Shown: in pieces, positions 1 through 12,090 of the stretch
Numbering within the stretch: position 1 is the stretch's first letter
How the letters are laid out: every line of letters starts with the position of its first letter
Source: Monoplex corrugatus
Lineage: Eukaryota > Mollusca > Gastropoda > Littorinimorpha > Ranellidae
Assembly (NCBI GenBank): GCA_030674185.1
Contig: CM060312.1
Location: 3,784,938-3,848,937, forward strand
DNA length: 64,000 bases
Direction of reading: 5' to 3'
The notes under the pieces: generated by a model
The model's database searches: none
Told to the model about the DNA's origin: nothing
What the model saw: only the letters and a program-made list of their open reading frames with translations
Position numbers and translations under genes: made by a program

Positions 1-139
1 CCCAGCTTGTTGTTAAAATCAATCTTTCATTTTTTGATTTTGAGGGTAAATTTTAAACCAGACGCATTTTGTCGTTTTATACTCCCCCACCCCCACCCCC
101 CGACAGATTTACACCAATGCGTATAAGTATGTGTGTGCG

Positions 140-900
<761 letters not shown>

Positions 901-954
901 GCGTGTGCGAGTACTCAACTAATCAGTATGTCTCCCGAAATTATAAACTTCAAG

Positions 955-1440
955 GTCAGAGTCCGAAAAGGGATAATTAAATAGCTCGATCAGTGTCCAG
1001 AAATGGTGAATAATTAAAGAGGTAGGTTGGTGCCGTAAGAAGGGTGAATTAAAGACCAAGATCAGTGTCACAAGAAGGGTGAATTAAAGAACAAGATCAG
1101 TGTCACAAGAAGGGTGAATTAAAGACCAAGATCAGTGTCAAAAGAAGGGTGAATTAAAGAACAAGATCAGTGTCACAAGAAGGGTGAATTAAAGAGCTTG
1201 ATCAGTGTCAAAAGAAGGGTGAATTAAAGAGCTTGATCAGTGTCACAAGAAGGGTGAATTAAAGAGCTTGATCAGTGTCACAAGAAGGGTGAATTAAAGA
1301 GCTTAATCAGTGTCACAAGAAGGGTGAATTAAAGAGCTTGATCAGTGTCACAAGAAGGGTGAATTAAAGAACAAGATCAGTGTCAAAAGAAGGGTGAATT
1401 AAAGAGCTTGATCGGTGTCACGAGAAGGGTGAATTACGGA
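955..1440. repeat. 35 bp minisatellite
   Basis: About 12 copies of a 35-base unit are present (gaattaaagaacaagatcag followed by tgtcacaagaagggt), with aacaag and agcttg variants. The first copies (955-1030) are diverged, and the array passes without a break into the dimeric array that follows. Confidence 0.95.
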
Positions 1441-2995
1441 GCAAAATCAGTGTCCTAATAATGATAAATTAAAAAGCTTGATCAGTGTCACAAGAATGGT
1501 AAATTACAGAGCAAAATCAGTGTCCTAATAATGATAAATTAAAAAGCTTGATCAGTGTCACAAGAATGGTAAATTACAGAACAAGATCAGTGTCTTAATA
1601 ATGATAAAAAGCTTGATCACTGTCATAAGAATGGTAAATCACAGAGCAAGATCAGTGTCTTAATAATGATAAAAAAGCTTGATCACTGTCACAAGAATGG
1701 TAAATCACAGAGCAAGATCAGTGTCTTAATAATGATAAAAAGCTTGATCACTGTCACAAGAATGGTAAATTACAGAACAAGATCAGTGTCTTAATAATGA
1801 TAAAAAGCTTGATCACTGTCACAAGAATGGTAAATCACAGAGCAAGATCAGTGTCATAATGATAAATTAAAAAGCTTGATCAGTGTCACAAGAATGGTAA
1901 ATCACAGAACAAGATCAGTGTCTTAATAATGATAAAAAGCTTGATCACTGTCACAAGAATGGTAAATCACAGAACAAGATCAGTGTCTTAATAATGATAA
2001 AAAGCTTGATCAGTGTCACAAGAATGGTAAATCACAGAACAAGATCAGTGTCTTAATAATGATAAAAAGCTTGATCACTGTCACAAGAATGGTAAATCAC
2101 AGAACAAGATCAGTGTCTTAATAATGATAAAAAGCTTGATCACTGTCACAAGAATGGTAAATCACAGAGCAAGATCAGTGTCATAATGATAAATTAAAAA
2201 GCTTGATCACTGTCACAAGAATGGTAAATCACAGAACAAGATCAGTGTCTTAATAATGATAAAAAGCTTGATCACTGTCACAAGAATGGTAAATCACAGA
2301 ACAAGATCAGTGTCTTAATAATGATAAAAAGCTTGATCACTGTCACAAGAATGGTAAATCACAGAACAAGATCAGTGTCTTAATAATGATAAAAAGCTTG
2401 ATCAGTGTCACAAGAATGGTAAATTACAGAACAAGATCAGTGTCCTAATAATGATAAATTAAAAAGCTTGATCAGTGTCATAAGAATAGTAAATTACAGA
2501 ACAAGATCAGTGTCTTAATAATGATAAATTAAAAAGTTGATCAGTGTCAAAGAATAGTAAAATTACAGAGACAAGATCAGTGTACTAATAATGATAAATT
2601 GAAAAAGCTTGATCAGTGTCATAAGAATAGTAAATTACAGAACAAGATCAGTGTCTAATAATGATAAATAAAAAGCTTGATCAGTGTCACAAGAATGGTA
2701 AATTACAGAACAAGATCAGTGTCCTAATAATGATAAAAAAGTTTGATCAGTGTCACAAGAACGGTAAATTACAGAAGCAAGATCAGTGTCTTAATAATGA
2801 TAAATAAAAAGCTTGATCAGTGTCACAAGAATGGTAAATTACAGACAAGATCAGTGTCCTAATAATGATAAATGAAAAAGCTTGATCAGTGTCACAAGAA
2901 CGGTAAATTACAGAGCAAGATCAGTGTCCTAATAATGATAAATGTAAAAAGCTTGATCACTGTCACAAGAACGGTAAATTACAGAGCAAGATACA
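1440..2995. repeat. 65-70 bp dimeric minisatellite derived from the 35 bp unit
   Basis: About 22 copies alternate two diverged half-units: aagcttgatcactgtcacaa with gaatggtaaatcacag, then aacaagatcagtgtcttaat with aatgataaa. Both halves keep the gatcagtgtc core of the upstream 35 bp unit, so this is a higher-order repeat from the same ancestor. Each unit carries a HindIII-type aagctt site. Confidence 0.95.
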
Positions 2996-3507
<512 letters not shown>

Positions 3508-3952
3508 TGAAGGAGACGTGTATGTAGATATATGTCGGCTGTTTGTGGCTGAGTTGAAAGGTTTTACACAGTCCGGACCCCTACAGATTCACTTCACGAC
3601 TAGATCTAGCTAGTGGTACAAATGTGAACTTGTGAACGGTATGATGAAGTCTGGACATTCTGACGGCAGTGTGCTGTGCTCTGTTGCCAGACTTGCTGAA
3701 AATGCTTGCCGCCTTAATCGTGTCTTGTTCTGCACGTGTGCTTCAGATGAGTCACAGGTTAAAACAACCATATAGCCTACTTTTTTTTAACAAGGAATTA
3801 GGAACACATGAAAAAAAACGAGAACATGTGTTTAATGGAAGAAATTTCAGAAGCCAGGCACAAATTGTCGGTCTACAACGTAATAAATTCACTGCATTTA
3901 GGACAAAAACAGCAGATCCAGTGGCTTTCTCTGGTAGATTTAAATCTGGTGA
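3508..3952. other. Unique sequence
   Basis: No repeat or splice-bounded exon is recognised. An open frame at 3669-4055 runs into the TG tract and looks like chance. Confidence 0.5.
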
Positions 3953-3953
3953 A

Positions 3954-4035
<82 letters not shown>
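3953..4035. repeat. (TG)n microsatellite
   Basis: About 80 bases of almost uninterrupted TG, directly abutting the hairpin repeat at 4035. Confidence 0.97.
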
Positions 4036-4036
<1 letters not shown>

Positions 4037-4070
4037 ACTTGGCAAAGGCCAGTAGGCCGAAAGTTTGCGC
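4035..4070 (+). repeat. Dispersed GGCC hairpin repeat, copy 1
   Basis: The motif cttggcaaaggccagtaggc followed by cgaaagtttgcgc has a GGCC/GGCC stem with a four-base loop and a trailing gaaa. A second copy lies at 32232-32267 and similarity extends into the T-rich sequence downstream (ctgtcttgt). The layout of a short stem followed by GAAA recalls a hammerhead ribozyme core, but the conserved CTGANGA is not intact. Confidence 0.6.
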
Positions 4071-5606
4071 CTGTCTTGTAGTTGTGTCGTCAGTTGACTA
4101 CTGTTTTCCTTGTGTTGTCATGTGTTTCTGGTGTGTGTTGGAATGAAGGTTGGTAGTCACTTGGATTGAACACATCACAAGGAATCGTTATCATTGGAGT
4201 TTGACCACACTAGTGTGTCCAGTCTTGTGCATTGTCCTCAGTTCAGTTACAAGGTCAGATGAATGGGTCCAGTAATAGGACAGCTGGGGCAGTTTATGTA
4301 TGTCTTGGCTGTTAACCAATGATCTGAAGCTCTTTGGAGTTGTGTATCAGGTTGAATGCGTTTGGATACTCGTCGTAAAATAGTAGTACTAAGATAGACG
4401 ACGATTACGGTGTTTGATGATGATGGTATGGTAGTGGTGGTGGTGTTATTATTATATGACAGACTCTCTGTCGATCCGGTGGATGAGTAGACATGCAGGG
4501 CAGGATTACATACAGGGGATCTTACGGCGCACTAAGTGTGCTTATTGGTAAAACCTGTCTTGACGAGAGGAAATCGGTTAGCGCAGGTGTGCACACATTC
4601 TGAATGTACACGCACAAAGCTTGTCTTTTCTATGCCCTAAGCAAACTTTCCTAACTCACAATCTAAGGTGGGCTGTGCAGTCGTGTCCTGCTGGTCTTTA
4701 CTGCGTGGTGTGTGGGTCTTCAAGCGGAGTAAATAAAAAAATTAAAAAATAAAAAAAGTCCGATGACTGACTATAGATGATTGAAATATTTCACGAAACA
4801 TTTTCAATGGGCGCTAACGGGAGAATTGTCGGTACGCTGGAGTTTTGATTTTGTTTAGAATACGGTGAACTGCTGGTTGTTGGGATGTGCTGCAGTATTA
4901 CAGAGTATCGTTATTACAGGCTGTTTGGGGCTGCAGCTTTTCTCCCTCACTCCGCTTTTTAATCATGGATTGACGGCGTCCCTTTGCTCTCGCTGTTTCC
5001 TCTGTAATTACCCCCTGGAGGAGGGGTTGATGGTGTTTTTGTCCCCCCCTCCCTCCCTCCCTCTCTTTCCGTGATATTGACAGTGTTTGATATCCAGCGC
5101 CTGTTTTGATGGCCCGTCCCTCCTTTACACAGACCGGGTTGGCGCAGAGATACAGCACTCCCGTTCCATTCTGCCGGCATCAGTTTGTACGGGTGTCTTG
5201 TGTATCCGCGGAACTTTCTTGGAGCCTGCGACTTCCATTCTACCGAACAAATACCTGACCGTCTCGAGCGAGGGATTATTAGATCTGTGAGGGAGTGGGG
5301 ATGAGCAACACCTGCATTGATAATGCAGACCTCGAGAAAAGTTGGGGTCACTACCACCCCACTCCCCTATGACTTCAGGATTATGGGACGACCTTTGTCG
5401 TTTTTGTTTTATTCCTCCTTGTCACTGCTGCTTTCGGTGCCCATTTTCTGAGTTCTGTGAAGACTCGAGTGACAACATTATCATCACCTGTCTGTCCATC
5501 TTTCCAGCCCATCTTCATCATTGTCTTCGTCATCACCGGCATAATCGTCGTGCCTTTATAAGGACATTGATATTTAAAAAAGGTAGGTGGGAACATGGTT
5601 GAACCA
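4071..5606. other. Unique sequence, 1.5 kb
   Basis: No gene is recognised. An A-rich run at about 4735-4757 could be the tail of an old retroelement. Several open frames on both strands (4865-5600) lack splice sites in phase and recognisable domains. Confidence 0.45.
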
Positions 5607-5827
5607 GAGACAGACAGATAGATAGGTAGACAGACAGACAGGTAGATAGACAGATAGATAGATGGATGGATGGATCGATGGATGGATGGACGACAGATAG
5701 AAGACAGACAGAAATAGATAGACAGACAGGCAGACATAGATAGACAGACAGACAGTTAGATAGACAGATAGGTAGATGGATGGATGGATGGATAGACAGA
5801 CAGACATAGATAGACAGACAGACAGAC

Positions 5828-5862
<35 letters not shown>

Positions 5863-5886
5863 TAGATAGACAGATAGATAGACAGA
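5607..5886. repeat. GATA/GACA tetranucleotide tract
   Basis: A mixed run of gata, gaca and gatg tetranucleotides of about 280 bases. It gives apparent Cys-Leu-Ser rich frames on the minus strand that are artefacts. Confidence 0.95.
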
Positions 5887-5908
5887 GGTCATTCAGTCCA
5901 GTGGCTGT

Positions 5909-5949
5909 AGGAAGGCTGGTAGACAGGGTGAGGGGAGTGAAAGGGGTAA
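5909..5949. repeat. Solo copy of the 37 bp MITE-arm unit
   Basis: gaaggctggtagacagggtg followed by aggggagtgaaagg matches the unit of the arrays at 9664 and, reversed, 19281. It stands alone here. Confidence 0.7.
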
Positions 5950-6136
5950 TGACAAGACGCCAGTGTTGCGGATGTCCACATAGTTAGCATAGCATACCGT
6001 CAGCACAGACAGACACGTGGGGTAGTGCCCAGCTACAGTCCTGTCTACACAATATGGACAGCCACACGTCTCTGACCTCAACTGTCTGACTTGTGATGGA
6101 GGCTGGACAGGTGGGCCATGTGGCCTCTAGCTTGGG
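5950..6136. other. Unique sequence
   Basis: About 190 bases without a recognised feature. Confidence 0.5.
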
Positions 6137-7700
6137 CCGTTACCATAGACATGGATACTGAGACAGGCAACTAGCTCTGTCACACTGTGATATGGTTTGA
6201 CATGTGTAGCTTCAAACTGAATTTGGGCCACACCGTAGACATGGATATTGAAACAGGCAGCCATCTCTGTCACACTGTGATACGATGATACACATGTAGC
6301 TTCAAATTGAATTGGGACATACCGTAGAAATGGATATTGAAACAGGCAACTATCTCTGTCACACTGTGATATGATCATAGACATGGACAAAGAGACAGCA
6401 GATATCTCTGTCACACTGTGTGATATAATCATAGACATGGACAAAGAGACAGGCAGATATCTCTGTCACACTGTGTGATATGATCATAGACATGGACAAA
6501 GAGACAGGCAGATATCTCTGTCACACTGTGTGATATAATCATAGACATGGACAAAGAGACAGGCAGATATCTCTGTCACACTGTGTGATATAATCATAGA
6601 CATGGACAAAGAGACAGGCAGATATCTCTGTCACACTGTGTGATATGATCATAGACATGGACAAAGAACAGGCAGATATCTCTGTCACACTGTGTGATAT
6701 AACATAGACATGGACAAAGAGACATGGCAGATATCTCTGTCACACTGTGGGATATAACCATAGACATGGACAAAGAGACAGGCAGATATCTCTGTCACAC
6801 TGTGTATATGATCATAGACATGGACAAAGAGACAGGCAGATATCTCTGTCACACTGTGTATATAATCATAGACATGGATAGAGGAAACGGACATGTTGCT
6901 CTGTCACACTGTGTGATATAATCATAGACATGGATAGGAAACGGACATGTTGCTCTGTCACACTGTGTGAATATAATCATAGACATGGATAGGGAAACAG
7001 GACATGTTGCTCTGTCACACTGTGATATAATCATAGACATGGATAGGAGAACGGACATGTTGCTCTGTCACACTGTGTGATATAATCATAGACATGGATA
7101 GGGAAACGGACATGTTGCTCTGTCAACTGTGTGATATAATCATAGACATGGATAGGGAAACGGACATGTTGCTCTGTCAATGTGTGATATAATCATAGAC
7201 ATGGATAGGGAAACGGACATGTTGCTCTGTCACACTGTGATATAATCATAGACATGGATAGGGAAACGGACATGTTGCTCTGTCACATGTGTGATATAAT
7301 CATAGACATGGATAGGAAAGGACATGTTGCTCTGTCACACTGTGTGATATAATCATAGACATGGATAGGGAAACGGACATGTTGCTCTGTCACAATGTGT
7401 GATATAATCATAGACATGGATAGGGAAACGGACATGTTGCTCTGTCACACTGTGTGATATAATCATAGACATGGATAGGGAAACGACATGTTGCTCTGTC
7501 ACACTGTGTGATATAATCATAGACATGGATAGGGAAACGAACATGTTGCTGTCACACTGTGTGATATAATCATAGACATGGATAGGGAAACGGACATGTT
7601 GCTCTGTCACACTGTGTGATATAATCATAGACATGGATAGGGAAACGGACATGTTGCTCTGTCACACTCTTGATATAATCATAGATGTAACAGGGAGACA
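6137..7700. repeat. ~56 bp minisatellite with two subfamilies
   Basis: About 27 copies share tcatagacatgg and ctctgtcacactgtg. The first two or three (6137-6380) are in a longer ~107-base form with an extra gtagcttcaaactgaat block. From 6380 to about 6870 the middle reads acaaagagacaggcagatat; from 6870 on it reads atagggaaacggacatgttg. The switch occurs once, so each half was amplified from a single variant. Confidence 0.95.
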
Positions 7701-8044
7701 GTCATGTTGCTCAATCATTCTGTAATATAAAGATATAAAGATTTAAAAATACCAACAAAAGACAAAACAAAACACAAAACAACAAAATAAAACGAGATTG
7801 TTACTAAGGCTGCCACAGATTGAAAATGGTTGAGTTATTAATCTCTGTTACTGTGAATGCCTGTGGCTGTGTCAGAGACATGATAGAGATGTGTAACTCG
7901 CTGTGTAGTAAGCCGTCTGCATCGTTGTCCCTGTGACAACCCACACCCTCACAAGCTGTGATACAGAAGGATTGGGACAGTAAGGTAAAATCGCCCCTTA
8001 GGTCTGAGGTCTTGCTTGACTGAGGTGTTAGAAAAATCATACTT
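7701..8044. other. Unique sequence
   Basis: An A-rich stretch (7741-7797) is followed by unremarkable sequence. No gene is seen. Confidence 0.5.
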
Positions 8045-8233
8045 TTCTTGAGGCTAGCATTGTGAGGTGCAGTTCATCTCCTCCCCTGGCTGCTTTACCT
8101 TCCTCAACCCTAGAGTCAGATACCCATTCGTAGCTAGGTTGACAGAAAGCTGCATACACAGTATGTTCTAGAACAAGACTTGAACTCATGCAGTATGACT
8201 AGAAGCATGGGCTGACCATGTATGCCACCGGCC
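8045..8233 (-). mobile_element. tRNA-headed SINE (family A), minus orientation
   Basis: Read on the minus strand it starts with a tRNA-like A-box region (tggcatacatgg), has a B-box-like gagttcaagtc, then a body containing acgaatgggtatctgac and gtaaagcagc. The same body is found on the + strand at 11408-11650, which supports one SINE family. Both boxes are diverged, so it is an old copy. Confidence 0.65.
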
Positions 8234-8261
8234 TGTATGATTGATAAAGGGAGACAGTGAT

Positions 8262-8555
8262 CATTGGTGAAATATGCTGTTGCCTGTCTCTGTATCTATG
8301 TGTCTGGCAGACAGGAATCCCACTTGTGTGTGCACCAGAAATCATAGGTGTATGTGCCTGTCTTTGTATCTATGTGTCTGGCAGGACAGGAATCCTTGGC
8401 ACCACTGTGTATGTAGTGGGAATGATGCACGTCAGGATTGTAGTGATGGTGATCATAGGTGTAATGTTGCCTGTCTTTGTATCAATGTCTCTGGCAGGAC
8501 AGGAATCCTTGGTACCACTGTGTGTAGTGGTGGAGTGGTGCACGTCAGGATTGAA
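8262..8555. repeat. ~80-120 bp repeat, three copies
   Basis: Three copies of cctgtctttgtatctatgtg followed by tctggcaggacaggaatcc. The last two also share ggcaccactgtgt and gcacgtcaggattg. Confidence 0.85.
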
Positions 8556-8642
8556 GGTTTTAAGATCCTCACGATAGATGAGGGAGTGAAAAGGTTACCA
8601 CGTCCAGCAGTGTCAAGATCCATTGGATGTTTTGTTTTCTTT

Positions 8643-8690
8643 TCTTTGTCATGGCAGAATTTTTCTGTAGAAATGCGGATTACTTCCCTG
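8643..8690 (+). mobile_element. Fragment resembling a SINE (family B) 3' part
   Basis: atggcagaatttttctgtag followed by aaatgcggat resembles the 3' part of a common gastropod SINE, judged from memory. It is in the opposite orientation to the neighbouring fragment at 8800-9025. A poly-T/TTTA stretch lies at 8721-8754. Confidence 0.4.
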
Positions 8691-8799
8691 GGGAAATCAC
8701 GTGCCATAGTACGATGCCACCTTTATTTATTTATTTATTTATTTTTTTTTTTTACTTTATTCGTGTTTTTCAGTTCTTTATTTGTGACAGTGAATTTGT

Positions 8800-9025
8800 A
8801 ATGGAGACAGGTGTTGTCATGGGATTTGTGAGCTGCACCAAGGCAGCCTAAGAGCATGCTGCACACAGGACCTCAGTGTATCATCTGACCCAAAAGACTA
8901 GCACCCAGACCACTACTGGAGGTTTAGTGAAGTGGGGAAAAGACTGACCCGTCCTGTGTCAGACGTCACCATTATCAGATTCTTCACTTTATAGTGCAGG
9001 CGGTTTGTCCATTGAGCTACTACAT
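8800..9025 (-). mobile_element. tRNA-headed SINE (family B), minus orientation
   Basis: On the minus strand it begins with a tRNA A-box-like tagctcaatgg and later carries tcagatgatacactgaggtc followed by ctgtgtgcagcatgc. This resembles the central part of a SINE widespread in gastropods (known to me as gatgagacgataaaccgagg followed by tcccgtgtgcagca). The B box is poorly kept. No database search was possible. Confidence 0.62.
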
Positions 9026-9100
9026 ATGGAGGAGATGGGGGCGGGGGTGGAGGTGTTGTAACACGCACACCCTGTCACCTGTCGCTTCTGACATGGGTTC

Positions 9101-9140
9101 TTTAACACTTTGACTCCCACATCCTATCCACCAACTGCAG
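9101..9140. repeat. Solo reverse MITE-arm unit
   Basis: ttaacactttgactcccaca followed by tcctatccaccaactgcag is a diverged reverse-orientation copy of the arm that begins ttaaccctttcataccctca at 9601. Confidence 0.6.
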
Positions 9141-9318
9141 AAACTTGACCATTTGACTCTCTCAGGTGCCATGCCTGATAGCTCTTGCGTCATAGGTTCG
9201 GTCCTTTTTTAAAGCAGGACTCAAGATCTGATGTGTCCAGTTCATTCCCAGTCCCTAACTTGAGCTCTGCTTGCCTGTTGGCTGCCCATCTTAGTGCAGT
9301 GTTTTACAGATCCTGTAT
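9141..9318. other. Unique sequence
   Basis: No feature is recognised. Confidence 0.5.
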
Positions 9319-9332
9319 TGTCTCTCTCTGTT

Positions 9333-9409
<77 letters not shown>

Positions 9410-9436
9410 TCCCTCCCTCCCTCCCTCTCTGTCTGT
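9319..9436. repeat. (CT)n microsatellite
   Basis: Imperfect TC/TCTG tract followed by ccctccctccctc. Confidence 0.95.
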
Positions 9437-9600
9437 GCATCTTTTCCGCTGCCACCCGCAGGTAGTGGCGGCTGATATGTCTCACCTGTACATACCTGCT
9501 GCTGTGGCCACATGCCTCCCCTCCCCCTTCCTCTGATTTCAACATCTTTACCCTTTCTCACAGGATCATCTCTCCTGTCCAACCACCGAACATCCCAGAC

Positions 9601-9640
9601 TTAACCCTTTCATACCCTCACCCTATTCACCAGATTCCTG
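9601..9640. repeat. Left arm of a MITE-like hairpin
   Basis: It begins TTAACCCTTT and continues as the reverse complement of the 37 bp unit amplified immediately to the right from 9664. Left arm, ~23-base spacer and first right-arm unit form a hairpin. Confidence 0.7.
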
Positions 9641-9663
9641 CAGAGTGAGCAGTGTAAGCGTTG

Positions 9664-11180
9664 TGAAGCTGGTGGACAGTGCGAGGGAGTAAAAACGATT
9701 AGGAAGCTGGTGGATAGGGTGAGGCAGTGAAAGGGTTAGGTAGCTGGTGGATAGGGTTAGGGTGAGGGAGTGAAAGGGTTAGGAAGCTGTGGACAGGGTG
9801 AGGGAGTGAAAGGGTTAGGAAGCTGGTGGATAGGTTGAGGGAGTGAAAGGAAGCTGGTGGATAGGGTGAGGGAGTGAAAGGGTTAGGAAGCTGGTGGATA
9901 GGGTGAGGGAGTGAAAGGGTTAGGAAGCTGGTGGATAGGGTGAGGGCAGTGAAAGGATTAGGTAAGCTGGTGGATAGGGTGAGGCAGTGAAAGGGTTAGG
10001 TAGCTGGTGAATAGGGTGAGGGAGTGAAAGGTTAGGTGCTGGTGGAATAGGGTGAGTGGAGTGAAAGGGTTAGGAAGCTGGTGGATAGGGTGAGGGAGTG
10101 AAAGGTTAGGTAGCTGGTGGATAGGTGAGGCAGTGAAAGGGTTAGGTAGCTGGTGAGGGAGTGAAAGGATTAGGTAGCTGGTGGATAGGGTGAGGCAGTG
10201 AAAGGGTTAGGTGGCTGGTGGATAGGGTGAGGGAGTGAAAGGTTAGTGGCTGGTGGATAGGGTGAGGGAGTGAAAGGGTTAGGTAGCTGGTGGATAGGTG
10301 AGGGAGTGAAAGGGTTAGGATGCTGGTGGATAGGGTGAGGGAGTGAAAGGATTAGGAGCTGGTGGATAGGTGAGGAGTGAAAGGGTTAGATGGCTGGTGG
10401 ATAGGGTGAGGGATGAAAGGATTAGGAAGCTGGTGGATAGGGTGAGGGAGTGAAAGGTTAGGGCTGGTGGATAGGGTAGGGAGTGAAAGGGTTAGGAAGC
10501 TGGTGGATAGGGTGAGGGAGTGAAAGGTTAGGAAGCTGGTGGATAGGGTGAGGGAGTGAAAGGGTTAGGAAGCTGGTGGATAGGGTGAGGGAGTGAAAGG
10601 TTAGGAAGCTGGTGGATAGGTGAGGGAGTGAAAGGTTAGGAAGCTGGTGGATAGGGTGAGGGAGTGAAAGGGTTAGGAAGCTGGTGGATAGGGTGAGGGA
10701 GTGAAGATTAGGAAGCTGGTGGATAGGGTCAGGAGTGAAAGGATTAGGAAGCTGGTGGATAGGTGAGGGAGTGAAAGGTTAGGAGAGTCTGTGTTAGGAT
10801 TTTTTTCCCCCCGGGTGTATGTGGTGATAAAGAGTTAGGAAGCATGGTGGATAGGGTGAGGGAGTGAAAGGATTAGGAGCTGGTGGATAGGGTGAGGGAG
10901 TGAAAGGATTAGGAAGCTGGTGATAGATAAGGGTGAGGGAGTGAAAGGGTTAGGAAGCTGGTGGATAGGGTGAGGGAGTGAAAGGGTTAGGAAGCTGGTG
11001 GATAGGGTGAGGGAGTGAAAGGGTTAGAAAGCTGGTGGATAGGGTGAGGGAGTGAAAGGGTTAGGAAGCTGGTGGATAGATGTAGGGGAGTGAGTGAGTT
11101 AGGAAGTTGGTGGATAGGGTCAGGTAGTGAAAGGATTAGGAAGCTGGTGGATAGATGTAGGGGGAGGGAGTGAAAGGGTT
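9664..11180. repeat. 37 bp minisatellite (expanded MITE right arm)
   Basis: About 40 copies of gaagctggtggatagggtga followed by gggagtgaaagggttag. Many single-base indels occur between copies. One unrelated insertion of about 45 bases with a T/C run lies at 10792-10835. Each unit ends gggttag, which looks telomere-like but has the wrong period. Confidence 0.95.
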
Positions 11181-11241
11181 AGGCAGGCAGTTTCTTGATT
11201 TCAGCGTTACTCTTTTTCTTTCTATCTCCTCCTCCCTCCTT

Positions 11242-11266
11242 GCCCCCCCCCCCCCCCCCCCCCCCC
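11242..11266. repeat. Poly-C run
   Basis: G followed by 24 consecutive C after a CT-rich stretch. Confidence 0.97.
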
Positions 11267-11407
11267 TACCATGCCCAGTGTCTCTATCTGTTGGTGCATT
11301 ACAACATAGACGTTGGACCGCTGCCAACAACCCTGCACCATTCTGTTGGTCTGTACACAACGTCAAGCATCATCATTCCTGCCTTTTTCTTCTAGGTCTG
11401 TAGTTAA

Positions 11408-11650
11408 GTAGAGGCCCAGTTGGCCCAGTGGTATAGCTTCCACTTTCCAGTGTGACTGCCAGACTCAAGGAAAGTTTTGCATGCCGCTTTAGTCCCACCC
11501 CAGCTGCGAATGTGTACCTGACCTTATTCAGGGTTGGGTATGGTGAAGCAGCTATGGAGAGGAGTGGGCATCGCTCTCATGATATTGGTCCTGACCAAAG
11601 CTGGTGTGTAACACCTTTCTTGACAAGGACCACAGAGTTACTGAGCTTTA
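11408..11650 (+). mobile_element. tRNA-headed SINE (family A), plus orientation
   Basis: The head ggcccagttggcccagtggt (A-box-like tggcccagtgg at 11421-11431) is followed by a B-box-like ctttagtccca near 11488. The body is gctgcgaatgtgtacctgac then gtgaagcagctatgg. The order and wording agree with the minus-strand copy at 8045-8233. The 81 bp array begins about 20 bases beyond its end. Confidence 0.68.
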
Positions 11651-11671
11651 AGCTTCACCATTTACCTGTGT

Positions 11672-12090
11672 TGATGGTGTTGATGGTGCAGGGCGTGTTG
11701 GTTCCATTGTTAGCTAGGCCTCCATGGCCACATTGTTCTTTGTGGTGTGATGAGTTGGTACAAGTGCCATGTTGATGGTACAGGTTGTGTGTTCCATTGT
11801 TAGACAGGTCATTGTTCTTTGTGGTGTGATGACTGTTGGTACAAGTGCCATGTTGATGTACAGGTTGTGTGTTCCATTGTTAGACAGGTCATTGTTCTTT
11901 GTGGTGTGATGACTGTTGGTACAAGTGCCATGTTGATGGTACAGGTTGTGTGTTCCATGTAGTAGGTCATTGTTCTTTGTGGTGTGTGACTGTTGGTACA
12001 AGTGCCATGTTGATGGTACAGGTTGTGTGTTCCATTGTTAGGTCATTGTTCTTTGTGGTGTGATAACTGTTGGTACAAGTGCCATGCTTG
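11672..12090. repeat. 81 bp tandem repeat, five copies
   Basis: The unit contains gttggtacaagtgccatgtt, gatggtacaggttgtgtgtt and gttctttgtggtgtgatgac. The first copy is the most diverged. Confidence 0.93.

Noticed and set aside
9664..11180. gggttagg motifs resembling telomeric TTAGGG repeats
   Set aside because: The motif occurs once per 37 bp unit and never in tandem, so it is part of the minisatellite.
11408..11500. tRNA gene
   Set aside because: The A and B boxes are diverged, no full cloverleaf can be drawn, and the sequence continues into a SINE body shared with another copy.
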